This document shows positions 1 to 5,926 of a DNA stretch of 33,633 nucleotides, piece by piece. The notes under the pieces were generated by a model. The model worked only from the letters and a program-made list of their open reading frames with translations. It searched no databases and was not told where the DNA came from. Made by a program: the position numbers and the translations under genes. Source of the DNA: a virus. The stretch spans positions 1-33,633 of IMG/VR virus record IMGVR_UViG_3300042541_000142, one strand, 5' to 3'. Position 1 is the first letter of the stretch, and the number at the start of each line of letters is the position of its first letter.

Positions 1-81
1 AAGGGTCTTAAAGCTGGTGGCTTTGTTCGTGCTGCTGATGGCGTGGCTAAGAAAGGTAAGACCAAGGGTAAAGTCTTATAA
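1..81 (+). CDS. C-terminal end of a small/basic phage protein (cut by window edge)
   Basis: The window opens inside a reading frame of 26 codons that ends with TAA at 79-81. The tail is strongly basic, finishing in KKGKTKGKVL, and contains the glycine motif AGGFVRAADG. Ends of this type (GG, hydrophobic pair, then a Lys/Gly tail) occur on small conserved structural-region proteins of aquatic phages. The next gene starts at the last base of the stop codon. Function unknown; only the end is visible, so length and start cannot be judged. Confidence 0.6.
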   Translation, partial: KGLKAGGFVRAADGVAKKGKTKGKVL

Positions 82-314
82 TGAGACCGTCCCGGGGTAT
101 GGGGGACATCATGAAGTCCAAGATGCCCAAGGGTAAGAAGGGCGGTTGGATTAAGGATGCTATCAAGAAACCCGGGTCCTTACGTAAGTCACTAGGGGTT
201 AAGGCAGGGGAAACTATCCCAGCTAGTAAGTTAGCTAAAGCCGCTAAAGCCCCGGGTAAACTAGGTCAAAGAGCAAGGTTGGCTGAAACTCTGAAAGGCT
301 TCAAGCATGGCTAA
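81..314 (+). CDS. Small Lys-rich conserved phage protein
   Basis: This 77-residue frame starts at the TAATG junction with the preceding gene. An inner ATG at 111 is preceded by a GGGGGA purine run about 6 bases upstream and may be the true start (67 residues, MKSKMPKGKKGGW). The product is very basic, without membrane segment or cysteines, and has the conserved-looking string KAPGKLGQRARLAETLK. Function is not known. Its place among five similar basic mini-proteins before the adaptor genes suggests a capsid-associated or DNA-binding role, which is inference. Confidence 0.75.
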   Translation: MRPSRGMGDIMKSKMPKGKKGGWIKDAIKKPGSLRKSLGVKAGETIPASKLAKAAKAPGKLGQRARLAETLKGFKHG

Positions 315-498
315 GACTCCCGCGAAGAGTAAAGTTAACGCTGCTGGTAATTACACAAAGCCTACTCTTCGCAAGAAGATTGTGTCTCAGGTAAAGGCAG
401 CAGCAACTCAGGGTACTGGTGCAGGAGAATGGTCGGCTAGAAAGGCACAGCTTGTAGCCAAGAAGTACAAGGCAGCAGGTGGGGGCTACAAAGATTGA
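307..498 (+). CDS. Small basic conserved phage protein ending in GGGYKD
   Basis: A 63-residue basic protein starting at an ATG that lies inside the last codons of the previous gene (8-base overlap). The C-terminal half, with GEWSARKAQLVAKKYKAAGGG, resembles a widespread family of short phage proteins usually left as hypothetical; the W-S-A-R-K-A-Q core and the GGGY end are the parts recognised. No catalytic motif, signal peptide or membrane helix. It is coupled to the next gene through a TTGA overlap. A role in the virion or in packing DNA is guesswork from charge and position. Confidence 0.75.
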   Translation: MAKTPAKSKVNAAGNYTKPTLRKKIVSQVKAAATQGTGAGEWSARKAQLVAKKYKAAGGGYKD

Positions 499-728
499 AA
501 GCGCCACAGAAATCCTTAAAAGATTGGGGTAAGCAAGACTGGACTACCAAAAGTGGCAAAAAGTCTTCTGATACAGGTGAGCGATACCTTCCAAAGGCGG
601 CAATAAAGTCTTTAAGCCCAGCGGAGTATGCAGCAACCACCCGTGCAAAACGTGCAGGTAAGGCGGCAGGTAAGCAGTTTGTGGCTCAACCCAAGACTAT
701 TGCAAAGAAAACAGCGGGGTACAGATAA
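495..728 (+). CDS. DUF5872-like basic protein
   Basis: A 77-residue protein that starts with TTG at 495, overlapping the TGA stop of the previous gene (TTGA). The pattern K-x-D-W-T-T-K-S-G-K near residues 13-22, GERYLPKAA, a S-x-x-E-Y-A-A-T-T-R stretch and a Lys-rich end match what I recall of the DUF5872 family of phage and host mini-proteins, whose function is unknown. It is positively charged throughout. No better ATG exists in frame near the start, so the TTG start with coupling is preferred. The family assignment is by eye. Confidence 0.75.
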   Translation: MKAPQKSLKDWGKQDWTTKSGKKSSDTGERYLPKAAIKSLSPAEYAATTRAKRAGKAAGKQFVAQPKTIAKKTAGYR

Positions 729-982
729 TGGCTAAGACTCCTGCATGGACGCGAAAAGAAGGCAAGTCTGAAAAAGGTGGCTTAAATGCCAAGGGTAGGG
801 CTTCATATAACGCAGCTAATCCCGGTAAGCCCGGATTGAAGGCTCCTCAGCCAGAAGGTGGTAGTCGTAAGAAGTCATTCTGTGCGAGAATGTCTGGGAT
901 GAAGAAGAAGTTGACCTCTGCTAAGACAGCGAATGATCCAGATAGCCGCATAAATAAATCTTTAAGAGCTTGGAAATGTTGA
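728..982 (+). CDS. DUF6321-like conserved basic protein
   Basis: An 84-residue protein starting at a TAATG junction. It carries motifs I recognise from a conserved phage family (DUF6321 as I recall): MAKTPAWTRKEGK at the start, GGLNAKGRASYN, KAPQPEGG, KKSFCARMSGMKKKLT and a SRINKSLRAWKC end. It is close to full family length, so the gene is intact. Function is unknown; the high charge and position next to head-tail genes suggest a structural or DNA-associated protein. Its last codons (TGG AAA TGT stop) recur exactly at the end of the next gene, which bears on how that gene arrived. Confidence 0.85.
   Translation: MAKTPAWTRKEGKSEKGGLNAKGRASYNAANPGKPGLKAPQPEGGSRKKSFCARMSGMKKKLTSAKTANDPDSRINKSLRAWKC
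971..980 (+). repeat. Direct repeat, left copy, flanking the HNH gene
   Basis: TGGAAATGTT encodes Trp-Lys-Cys plus the first base of the stop of the upstream gene. The identical 10 bases occur at 1414-1423, where they encode the same Trp-Lys-Cys-stop end of the HNH gene. Confidence 0.7.
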
Positions 983-1425
983 GTGTTACACGTGTCAAGC
1001 GTGATTATGGGAGAAACCCAAAGGTTGCTGATGCAGAGGGTAGATATAGGTGCAGTAAGTGTCGAGAGTGGAAAGCACCAGAATTATTTAATAGAAACAG
1101 AAACCAGCTATCTGGCCTTAATTACGCCTGTAAGCCCTGCTCCAAAATAAGCGTACGTAGGTATAATTTGCCTACTAAGTATGGTATTTCTTCGCAGAAG
1201 TTTGAAGAGATGCTGGTTGCACAAGGTGGAAAATGTGCTTGTTGTGGTATAGTATTTGATACAGCAAGCATACAAACACATCGCCCTTGTGTAGATCACA
1301 ACCATAACACTGGGGAAGTTAGAGATTTGCTGTGTGGTAGATGTAATTTGGCGGCGGGAAATGTTTTTGATAGCTCTGCTTGTGCCGAGCAGCTTGCTTC
1401 ATACCTAAGAAAATGGAAATGTTAG
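976..1425 (+). CDS. Endonuclease VII-type HNH endonuclease
   Basis: A protein of 149 residues from the ATG at 976, which overlaps the previous stop; a TTG at 970 in the same frame would add two residues. The N-terminal half has two CxxC pairs (C26/C29 and C52/C55), probably a zinc ribbon. The C-terminal half has the recombination endonuclease VII signature: C87/C90, the DHNH motif at residues 108-111 inside VDHNHNTGEVRDLLCGRC, and C120/C123. Such enzymes cut branched DNA (T4 gp49) or act as free-standing HNH nucleases scattered through phage genomes. Sitting alone within structural genes, with a repeat at both ends, it is more likely a selfish or homing-type nuclease than a packaging enzyme. 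Confidence 0.9.
   Translation: MLSVTRVKRDYGRNPKVADAEGRYRCSKCREWKAPELFNRNRNQLSGLNYACKPCSKISVRRYNLPTKYGISSQKFEEMLVAQGGKCACCGIVFDTASIQTHRPCVDHNHNTGEVRDLLCGRCNLAAGNVFDSSACAEQLASYLRKWKC
1414..1423 (+). repeat. Direct repeat, right copy, flanking the HNH gene
   Basis: Second copy of TGGAAATGTT, 443 bases after the first, at the 3' end of the HNH gene and just before the next ATG at 1426. With the left copy it brackets almost exactly the HNH coding sequence. Confidence 0.7.
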
Positions 1426-2343
1426 ATGACCACTTCGAGCGTTACAACATTTAATCTTGATCTTAATTCCTTGGTGGAAGAGGCATTTGAGAGGTGCGGC
1501 GCTGAGCTACGTAGTGGTTATGATATGCGTACTGCGCGTAGATCTTTGAATCTACTACTGCTTGAATGGGCAAATCGTGGGATCAACCTGTGGACTATTG
1601 AACAGGGCCAGATAACTCTTGCAACTGGGCAAATATCCTACGCAATCCCCACAGACACAGTAGATCTACTAGACCACGTAATTAGGACTGGTACTGCATC
1701 TAACCAGCAAGATATTAATATCAGCCGTATCTCAGAGTCTACATACTCAACCCTGCCTAACAAGAACGCTAGTGGTCGCCCGATACAAGTTTGGGTTAAT
1801 AGACAGACTGGGGTACCTAGGTCTACTGCAAATACTACGTTGTCAGCAGCAATAACAGCAACCGCCACAACAATCAACGTAACATCTGCCGCCAGTCTCC
1901 CCTCAGTTGGGTTTATCAATATTGATTCAGAGACTATAACGTACCAGAATATCGTTGGAAACCAGTTACAGTATTGCTTCCGGGCACAGAACGGGACTAC
2001 AGCAGCGGCACATAACAACGCTGCATCGGTAACAAGTATCAACTTACCAAATATAAACGTCTGGCCTACGGGTGATGGCGGTGGTCCTTACACATTTGTG
2101 TACTGGAGACTACGTAGGATGCAAGATGCGGGTGATGGTAATACAACCCAAGATATTCCGTTCAGACTACTACCGGCACTTGTTGCTGGGCTTGCAGTTC
2201 AGTTAGCTATGAAGTTGCCTAATGGCATGGAAAGGCTTCAGATGCTTAAAGCAATGTACGATGAGCAATGGATGTTAGCTTCGGATGAAGATCGTGAAAA
2301 GGCTCCGATAAGGTTTGTGCCTCGTCAATCGTTTAATTACTAG
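1426..2343 (+). CDS. Head-tail adaptor / tail accessory protein (P22 gp4-like) with inserted beta module
   Basis: A 305-residue protein starting directly after the HNH stop. Residues 10-60 form a predicted helical N-terminus (SLVEEAFERCGAEL; LLLLEWANRGINLWT) typical of phage adaptor proteins that bind under the portal, of which P22 gp4 is the model. The C-terminal part returns to helices (LLPALVAGLAVQLAMKLP; EQWMLASDEDREKAP). Between about residues 130 and 205 lies a Ser/Thr-rich beta module with the pattern T-T-I-N-V-T-S-A-A-S-L-P, then GFINIDSETITY and a CFRAQNGTTAAAH string. That module is seen in many unrelated phage structural proteins and probably makes a surface knob. Family assignment is by fold-like pattern, not strict identity. 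Confidence 0.75.
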   Translation: MTTSSVTTFNLDLNSLVEEAFERCGAELRSGYDMRTARRSLNLLLLEWANRGINLWTIEQGQITLATGQISYAIPTDTVDLLDHVIRTGTASNQQDINISRISESTYSTLPNKNASGRPIQVWVNRQTGVPRSTANTTLSAAITATATTINVTSAASLPSVGFINIDSETITYQNIVGNQLQYCFRAQNGTTAAAHNNAASVTSINLPNINVWPTGDGGGPYTFVYWRLRRMQDAGDGNTTQDIPFRLLPALVAGLAVQLAMKLPNGMERLQMLKAMYDEQWMLASDEDREKAPIRFVPRQSFNY

Positions 2344-2351
2344 GCGGGTAC

Positions 2352-2798
2352 ATGCCTTCTAAATACTCATCAGGCAAAAATAGTATATCCGAGTGTGATC
2401 GGTGTGGGTTTAGGTACAAGTTAAAGGAATTAAGACGGCTAGTAATTAAGACTAAGAACGTAAATATTCTAGTCTGTGGTAACTGTTGGGAACCAGATCA
2501 GCCGCAGTTGTCTCTAGGGCTGTATCCTGTATCTGATCCTCAAGCGGTGCGTAATCCAAGACCAGATTTAAGCTTCTATGCAGCAGGTAGTACTGGATTA
2601 CAGATAGAAGAGCTTACTAGCCCTACCCCAGCAGAGCTTGCTGATCCTATGGCTAGTGGGGTACAGAGTATAGGTAGTCGTATAACTCAGTGGGGGTGGG
2701 GCCCAGTGGGATTGAATAATGTGCTAAACTTACCGAATGTTAACAATGATCTAATATCGGTTGGTGCGGTTGGAACAGTAACTATAGTAGTAACTTAA
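2352..2798 (+). CDS. Zinc-ribbon phage structural-region protein
   Basis: A 148-residue protein with two CxxC pairs, C15-DR-C18 and C42-GN-C45, in the order expected of a zinc ribbon, followed by W-E-P-D-Q-P-Q. Proteins with this CDRCG ... CGNCWEP start are common between the adaptor genes of podovirus-like phages and are normally left unnamed. The C-terminal 70 residues are Ser/Asn/Gly/Val-rich and look beta-stranded, more like a virion component than an enzyme. It starts with ATG eight bases after the upstream stop. DNA or protein binding through the ribbon is inference. Confidence 0.75.
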   Translation: MPSKYSSGKNSISECDRCGFRYKLKELRRLVIKTKNVNILVCGNCWEPDQPQLSLGLYPVSDPQAVRNPRPDLSFYAAGSTGLQIEELTSPTPAELADPMASGVQSIGSRITQWGWGPVGLNNVLNLPNVNNDLISVGAVGTVTIVVT

Positions 2799-2809
2799 AG
2801 GAGCATATC

Positions 2810-2932
2810 ATGGCTAAAGGTGGAAAGACTAACGAGCAAATGAAGCAACTAGGTCGCGGCCTAGCTAAAGTAGCTAACCAGAAGAAACCAGTGCGTAAAG
2901 TACCTGTATGCGCCCCTAAACGCGGTATCTAA
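2810..2932 (+). CDS. 40-residue basic mini-protein
   Basis: A short frame of 40 codons plus TAA, with a good Shine-Dalgarno (AAAGGAG) about 7 bases before its ATG and another (TAAGGAG) directly after it for the next gene. The product starts MAKGGKTNEQMKQLGRGLAK and ends CAPKRGI. It is helical and basic in its middle part. Spacing, strong RBS and coding-like composition argue that it is real. Function unknown; it belongs with the other Lys-rich small proteins of this region. Confidence 0.7.
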   Translation: MAKGGKTNEQMKQLGRGLAKVANQKKPVRKVPVCAPKRGI

Positions 2933-2942
2933 GGAGTATAGA

Positions 2943-3137
2943 ATGAGTGAATTTAACTTTTTCCCCGGGGATACAGCTAATCCTTGCGAGAAGTATACCC
3001 AGCCAAAGCCATACAGCGTAGACCTCAAGAACAGCAGCTACCCTAATAACGTGGCTAACACTCAGACTGAGAAGACTCGTGGTACTGGTGCAGCTACTAA
3101 AGGTAAGAACCACGCTAGGTTAAAAGTCGGCAAGTAA
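2943..3137 (+). CDS. Small basic protein with TKGKNHARLKVGK end
   Basis: A 64-residue protein preceded by AAGGAGTATAGA and ending in the TAATG junction with the next gene. The first half is acidic to neutral and Pro/Asn-rich (FFPGDTANPCEKYTQPKPYS); the last 20 residues are strongly basic and Gly-containing. No known domain. The two-part charge, and the position between two adaptor genes, fit a small virion or assembly factor, but nothing in the sequence proves that. Confidence 0.7.
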   Translation: MSEFNFFPGDTANPCEKYTQPKPYSVDLKNSSYPNNVANTQTEKTRGTGAATKGKNHARLKVGK

Positions 3138-3829
3138 TGAATTACGCTGAGCTTACGTTAACAATCAAGGGATACTGTGAAAACACGTTCCCAGAGACGA
3201 TCTCGACGTTTACAACGGCAGAGCAGATTGCTACGTTTGTCAGAAATGCTGAAGAACGGATATACAACTCTGTTCAGTTTCCCTCGCTTAGAAAGAATGT
3301 AACTGGGCTTTTAACAGCTAATAATAAGTACTTGTCAGCGCCTCTGGACTTCCTTGCAGTTTACGCAATAGCGGTGATAGACGCAGCCGGGGTATATTAC
3401 TACCTGCTAAACAAGGACGTTAACTTTATTAGAGAGGCGTTCCCTAACCCAGCTAATACGGGTCAGCCTACGCATTACGCTCTGTTTGGACCTACGACAA
3501 CAAACACAGATCCAGCCGTTATAACGAATGAGTTGACCTTCCTTCTTGGGCCAACGCCAGATATTCTGTATAACGTAGAGCTGCATTATTATTACTACCC
3601 AGAATCAATTGTAACTGCGGGGACTTCATGGCTTGGGGATAACTTTGATCCAGTACTGTTGTACGGGTCATTGCTTGAAGCTGTTGCCTATATGAAGGAA
3701 GAACCCGAAGTATTGGCTACGTACCAGAAAAGATACGACGAAGCATTAGCAATGGCTAAACGTCTGGGTGATGGCATGGAAAGACAAGATGCCTACCGAT
3801 CTGGGCAAGTACGAATAGCCGTAACATAA
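3137..3829 (+). CDS. Phage adaptor protein (SU10/T7 gp11-like head-tail adaptor)
   Basis: A 230-residue protein that begins at the TAATG junction. It follows the pattern of the adaptor family typified by phage SU10 and T7 tail tubular protein A: an N-terminal helical part (TAEQIATFVRNAEERIYNSVQFPSL), a beta core (YLSAPLDFLAVYAIAVIDAAG; LHYYYYPESI) and C-terminal helices (LLYGSLLEAVAYMKEEPEVL; YDEALAMAKRLGDG). These proteins form the ring connecting the portal to the nozzle of short-tailed phages. Length is right for the family. Together with the P22 gp10-like nozzle at 16658 it is the best evidence for a short, non-contractile tail. Confidence 0.8.
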   Translation: MNYAELTLTIKGYCENTFPETISTFTTAEQIATFVRNAEERIYNSVQFPSLRKNVTGLLTANNKYLSAPLDFLAVYAIAVIDAAGVYYYLLNKDVNFIREAFPNPANTGQPTHYALFGPTTTNTDPAVITNELTFLLGPTPDILYNVELHYYYYPESIVTAGTSWLGDNFDPVLLYGSLLEAVAYMKEEPEVLATYQKRYDEALAMAKRLGDGMERQDAYRSGQVRIAVT

Positions 3830-3841
3830 TAGAGGTACTAA

Positions 3842-4264
3842 GTGGCACTATCCCAGACATTATGTACGGTATTTAAAACTAACCTGCTAAGTGGGTTAGA
3901 GGACTTTAATACAGGTACGATTTACACATACAAAGTTGCTTTGTATACTGTGACAGCGCCATTAAACGCAGATACACTTGCTTATACAACGGATGGGGAA
4001 ATTACTGGGACTGGGTACGTGGCAGGGGGTAAAGTTCTAGCCCCAACAGTTCCCGCTAGTAGCAGTGGTACGGCATATGTAACATTTGCCAATGTGACTT
4101 GGGACCCCGCCCAGTTTACTGCATCAGGGGCATTAATATACAATAGCACAACAGGGGCTGCAGTCGCCGTGTTAAATTTTGGTGGGGATAAGACTGCAAC
4201 TTTAACATTCCAAATACAGTTTCCAACTGCGACAGCGACAACCGCAATTATTAGGTTTTCCTAA
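3842..4264 (+). CDS. Conserved tail-region beta protein
   Basis: A 140-residue protein starting with GTG at 3842, seven bases after an AGAGG motif. The pattern SQTLCTVFKTNLLSGLEDF, then K-V-A-L-Y-T, TGTGYVAGG, W-D-P-A-Q-F and a final TAIIRFS is one I recognise from many tailed-phage tail regions, where the protein is normally called hypothetical. It is nearly all beta-strand by composition. No enzyme motif. Likely a small virion protein; the exact place in the particle is unknown. Confidence 0.7.
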   Translation: MALSQTLCTVFKTNLLSGLEDFNTGTIYTYKVALYTVTAPLNADTLAYTTDGEITGTGYVAGGKVLAPTVPASSSGTAYVTFANVTWDPAQFTASGALIYNSTTGAAVAVLNFGGDKTATLTFQIQFPTATATTAIIRFS

Positions 4265-4275
4265 AGGAGTTTCAA

Positions 4276-4854
4276 ATGATCTCAAACAAAGCTAAATCTG
4301 TAGATAAAGTAGGTGGATGTGTTCTGTTAGGTGGTGCAACAACTTCTGCTGCTGGTGGAGCTGGTGTATTTACGATCCAATGTTTTGGTCAAGACGGCAA
4401 CCTGAAGTGGGAAGAAAAGAACCCAAATTTGGTTGTTAACGTAGGACTTCAAGACATGAATGACAAGTACTTTTCTGGGTCTACCTATACCGCAGCTTGG
4501 TATCTAGGTCTGATTACTGGTCCCGGCTCTGGCACAACTATTGCCGCAGCAGATACCTTAGCTTCGCATACAGGTTGGACTGAGTACACAGACTACACAG
4601 GTAACCGTAAGGCCGTGACTTTTGGTGCTGCAACCCTTGCTGATCCTTCAGTTATTGATAACTCAGGCGCACCTAATGCCTTTGTTATTACAGCCCCCGG
4701 TGGTACTGTTGCTGGTGCTTTCTTGGCTTCAGTAGCTACAGGTACTTCAGGTATTCTGTTCTCAGCTTCTGACTTTCAGTCTCCCGGTGATCGCGCTGTA
4801 GTTGCTGGCGATACTTTGAGTGTTACCTACACATTCAGCCTTGATGCTGCATAA
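4276..4854 (+). CDS. Putative tail-region structural protein
   Basis: A 192-residue protein with a strong Shine-Dalgarno (AAAGGAG) before the ATG. It has a short helical start, then KWEEKNPNLVVNVGLQDMND, a W-Y-L-G-L-I motif and long Ser/Thr/Gly/Ala stretches typical of phage beta-structure proteins. It is followed by another good RBS and a 59-residue protein. The VVN.GL..MND pattern is shared by a family of tail-region proteins in podo- and siphoviruses whose role is not settled. I assign it to the virion by composition and context only. Confidence 0.65.
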   Translation: MISNKAKSVDKVGGCVLLGGATTSAAGGAGVFTIQCFGQDGNLKWEEKNPNLVVNVGLQDMNDKYFSGSTYTAAWYLGLITGPGSGTTIAAADTLASHTGWTEYTDYTGNRKAVTFGAATLADPSVIDNSGAPNAFVITAPGGTVAGAFLASVATGTSGILFSASDFQSPGDRAVVAGDTLSVTYTFSLDAA

Positions 4855-4866
4855 GGAGATGTAAAA

Positions 4867-5046
4867 ATGGCAACGAAATTTACTAAAGGTCAGAACGTAA
4901 AAGTTCAAACAACCGTCCCTCAAGGTCCAGTACAAGCACTGCGTATGACTGAAGATGGGGATTTCTTCTACAACGTAGAGTGGACTGATGCTGATGGCGT
5001 TAAGCAAAACCGCTGGTTCCCAGAAGCTGCTCTGACCGAAGCGTAA
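4867..5046 (+). CDS. 59-residue SH3/KOW-like small protein
   Basis: A frame of 59 codons plus TAA, with AAGGAG 8 bases before its ATG. The product alternates charged and hydrophobic residues (FTKGQNVKVQTTVPQGPV; FFYNVEWTDADGVKQNRWF) in the manner of a small SH3-like beta barrel: a G-Q-x-V-x-V start, an acidic hairpin and an R-W-F-P-E-A-A-L end. Similar small barrels accompany tail genes in many phages. The next gene starts with GTG one base after its stop. Function unknown. Confidence 0.75.
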   Translation: MATKFTKGQNVKVQTTVPQGPVQALRMTEDGDFFYNVEWTDADGVKQNRWFPEAALTEA

Positions 5047-5047
5047 T

Positions 5048-5917
5048 GTGTTTGGAATCTCATCATTTGCGGCTGCGCCGTTTGCGTCACTAGCAGGAGC
5101 TTTTCTAAACTCTGAAGTTAGTGAGTCAGCCTCTGCGTCAGATTCTATTAACGGATCTCGTCAAGTTGATGCGGCGTTAATTGAGCTTGCTTTTGCAACA
5201 GATACGATAGCAGCAGGGGCTACCTTCAACTCAGCTCTATCTGATTCTGCTACAGCTTCTGACCAAGTGTCTGCAATTCAAGCGTTTGCTTCTGCCATAC
5301 AAGAGTCTGCTACCGCAGAAGATCAGGTTTCCTCGTCAGTAGAAGTAAACAGCGTTATCTTAGAGTCAGTAACTGGCGCTGATGTAGTGGCTGCTCTAGC
5401 TGAGATGAACTCTGCTGTTATAGAGGCTGGCACTGCTTCTGATGTTATAGCTACTCAAGCCACATTTGGAGTTTCTGTAATAGAGCAGGTAACAGCATCT
5501 GACCAAGTATTGTCAGCGGGGACGTTTGCAGTCAACGTACAAGAGAATGCTACAGGGGCTGACCAAGTAAACGCGGTTCATAGCATCAGTAGTCTAGTAC
5601 AAGAGTCTGCCACTGCATCTGAGGTTGCAGGGGCGTTAGTCTACCTGAATAGCTTTATTAACGAAGGTGCCACTGCCTCTGATGCTGTTGAGAGCATGGC
5701 AGAGTTTCATTCAAGCATACAGGAGCTAATTAACGCTTCTGAAAGCACTAGAACAGCCGCTAGTTTTCTGGCCTCAATTAATGAACTTGCTCAGGCTTCA
5801 GATCTGCTTGCCGGTAGGTCACTCTGGGAGGTAATTAATACCTCAGAATCCACCACTTGGAGTACAATAAATACATCAAGCACAACTGGTTGGCAAGTGA
5901 TTAAAACTCAACCATAA
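5048..5917 (+). CDS. Repeat-built fibre protein (12 x 20-residue units)
   Basis: A 289-residue protein starting with GTG at 5048, one base after the previous stop; no ATG offers a better start because the hydrophobic N-terminus (FAAAPFASLAGAFL) reads continuously from it. Residues 21-261 are twelve degenerate units of 20 (one of 21) residues, each with the core E-S-A-T-A-S-D-x-V. Fixed period, alternating small residues and a conserved Asp suggest a beta-solenoid or trimeric fibre shaft. The last 30 residues switch to an 11-residue Trp repeat (W260, W271, W282). No enzyme domain. It is probably a slender appendage or tail decoration; binding partner unknown. Confidence 0.75.
   Translation: MFGISSFAAAPFASLAGAFLNSEVSESASASDSINGSRQVDAALIELAFATDTIAAGATFNSALSDSATASDQVSAIQAFASAIQESATAEDQVSSSVEVNSVILESVTGADVVAALAEMNSAVIEAGTASDVIATQATFGVSVIEQVTASDQVLSAGTFAVNVQENATGADQVNAVHSISSLVQESATASEVAGALVYLNSFINEGATASDAVESMAEFHSSIQELINASESTRTAASFLASINELAQASDLLAGRSLWEVINTSESTTWSTINTSSTTGWQVIKTQP
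5108..5830 (+). repeat. Twelve tandem ~60-bp units encoding 20-residue repeats
   Basis: The units are strongly diverged in DNA but keep their length and the E-x-A-T-A-S-D core in protein. Unit boundaries by residue of the fibre: 21, 41, 62, 82, 102, 122, 142, 162, 182, 202, 222, 242, the last ending at 261. Confidence 0.8.
5825..5914 (+). repeat. 11-residue tryptophan repeat at fibre C-terminus
   Basis: Trp residues at 260, 271 and 282 of the fibre are spaced exactly 11 apart, with INTSESTT and INTSSTTG between them and VIKTQP after the last. Short Trp/Thr repeats of this type end other phage appendage proteins. Confidence 0.65.
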
Positions 5918-5926
5918 TAGGGACAT

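Noticed and set aside
1108-1305. - strand frame opposite the HNH gene
   Set aside because: It is covered by the clear endonuclease VII motif on the + strand and has no recognisable product.
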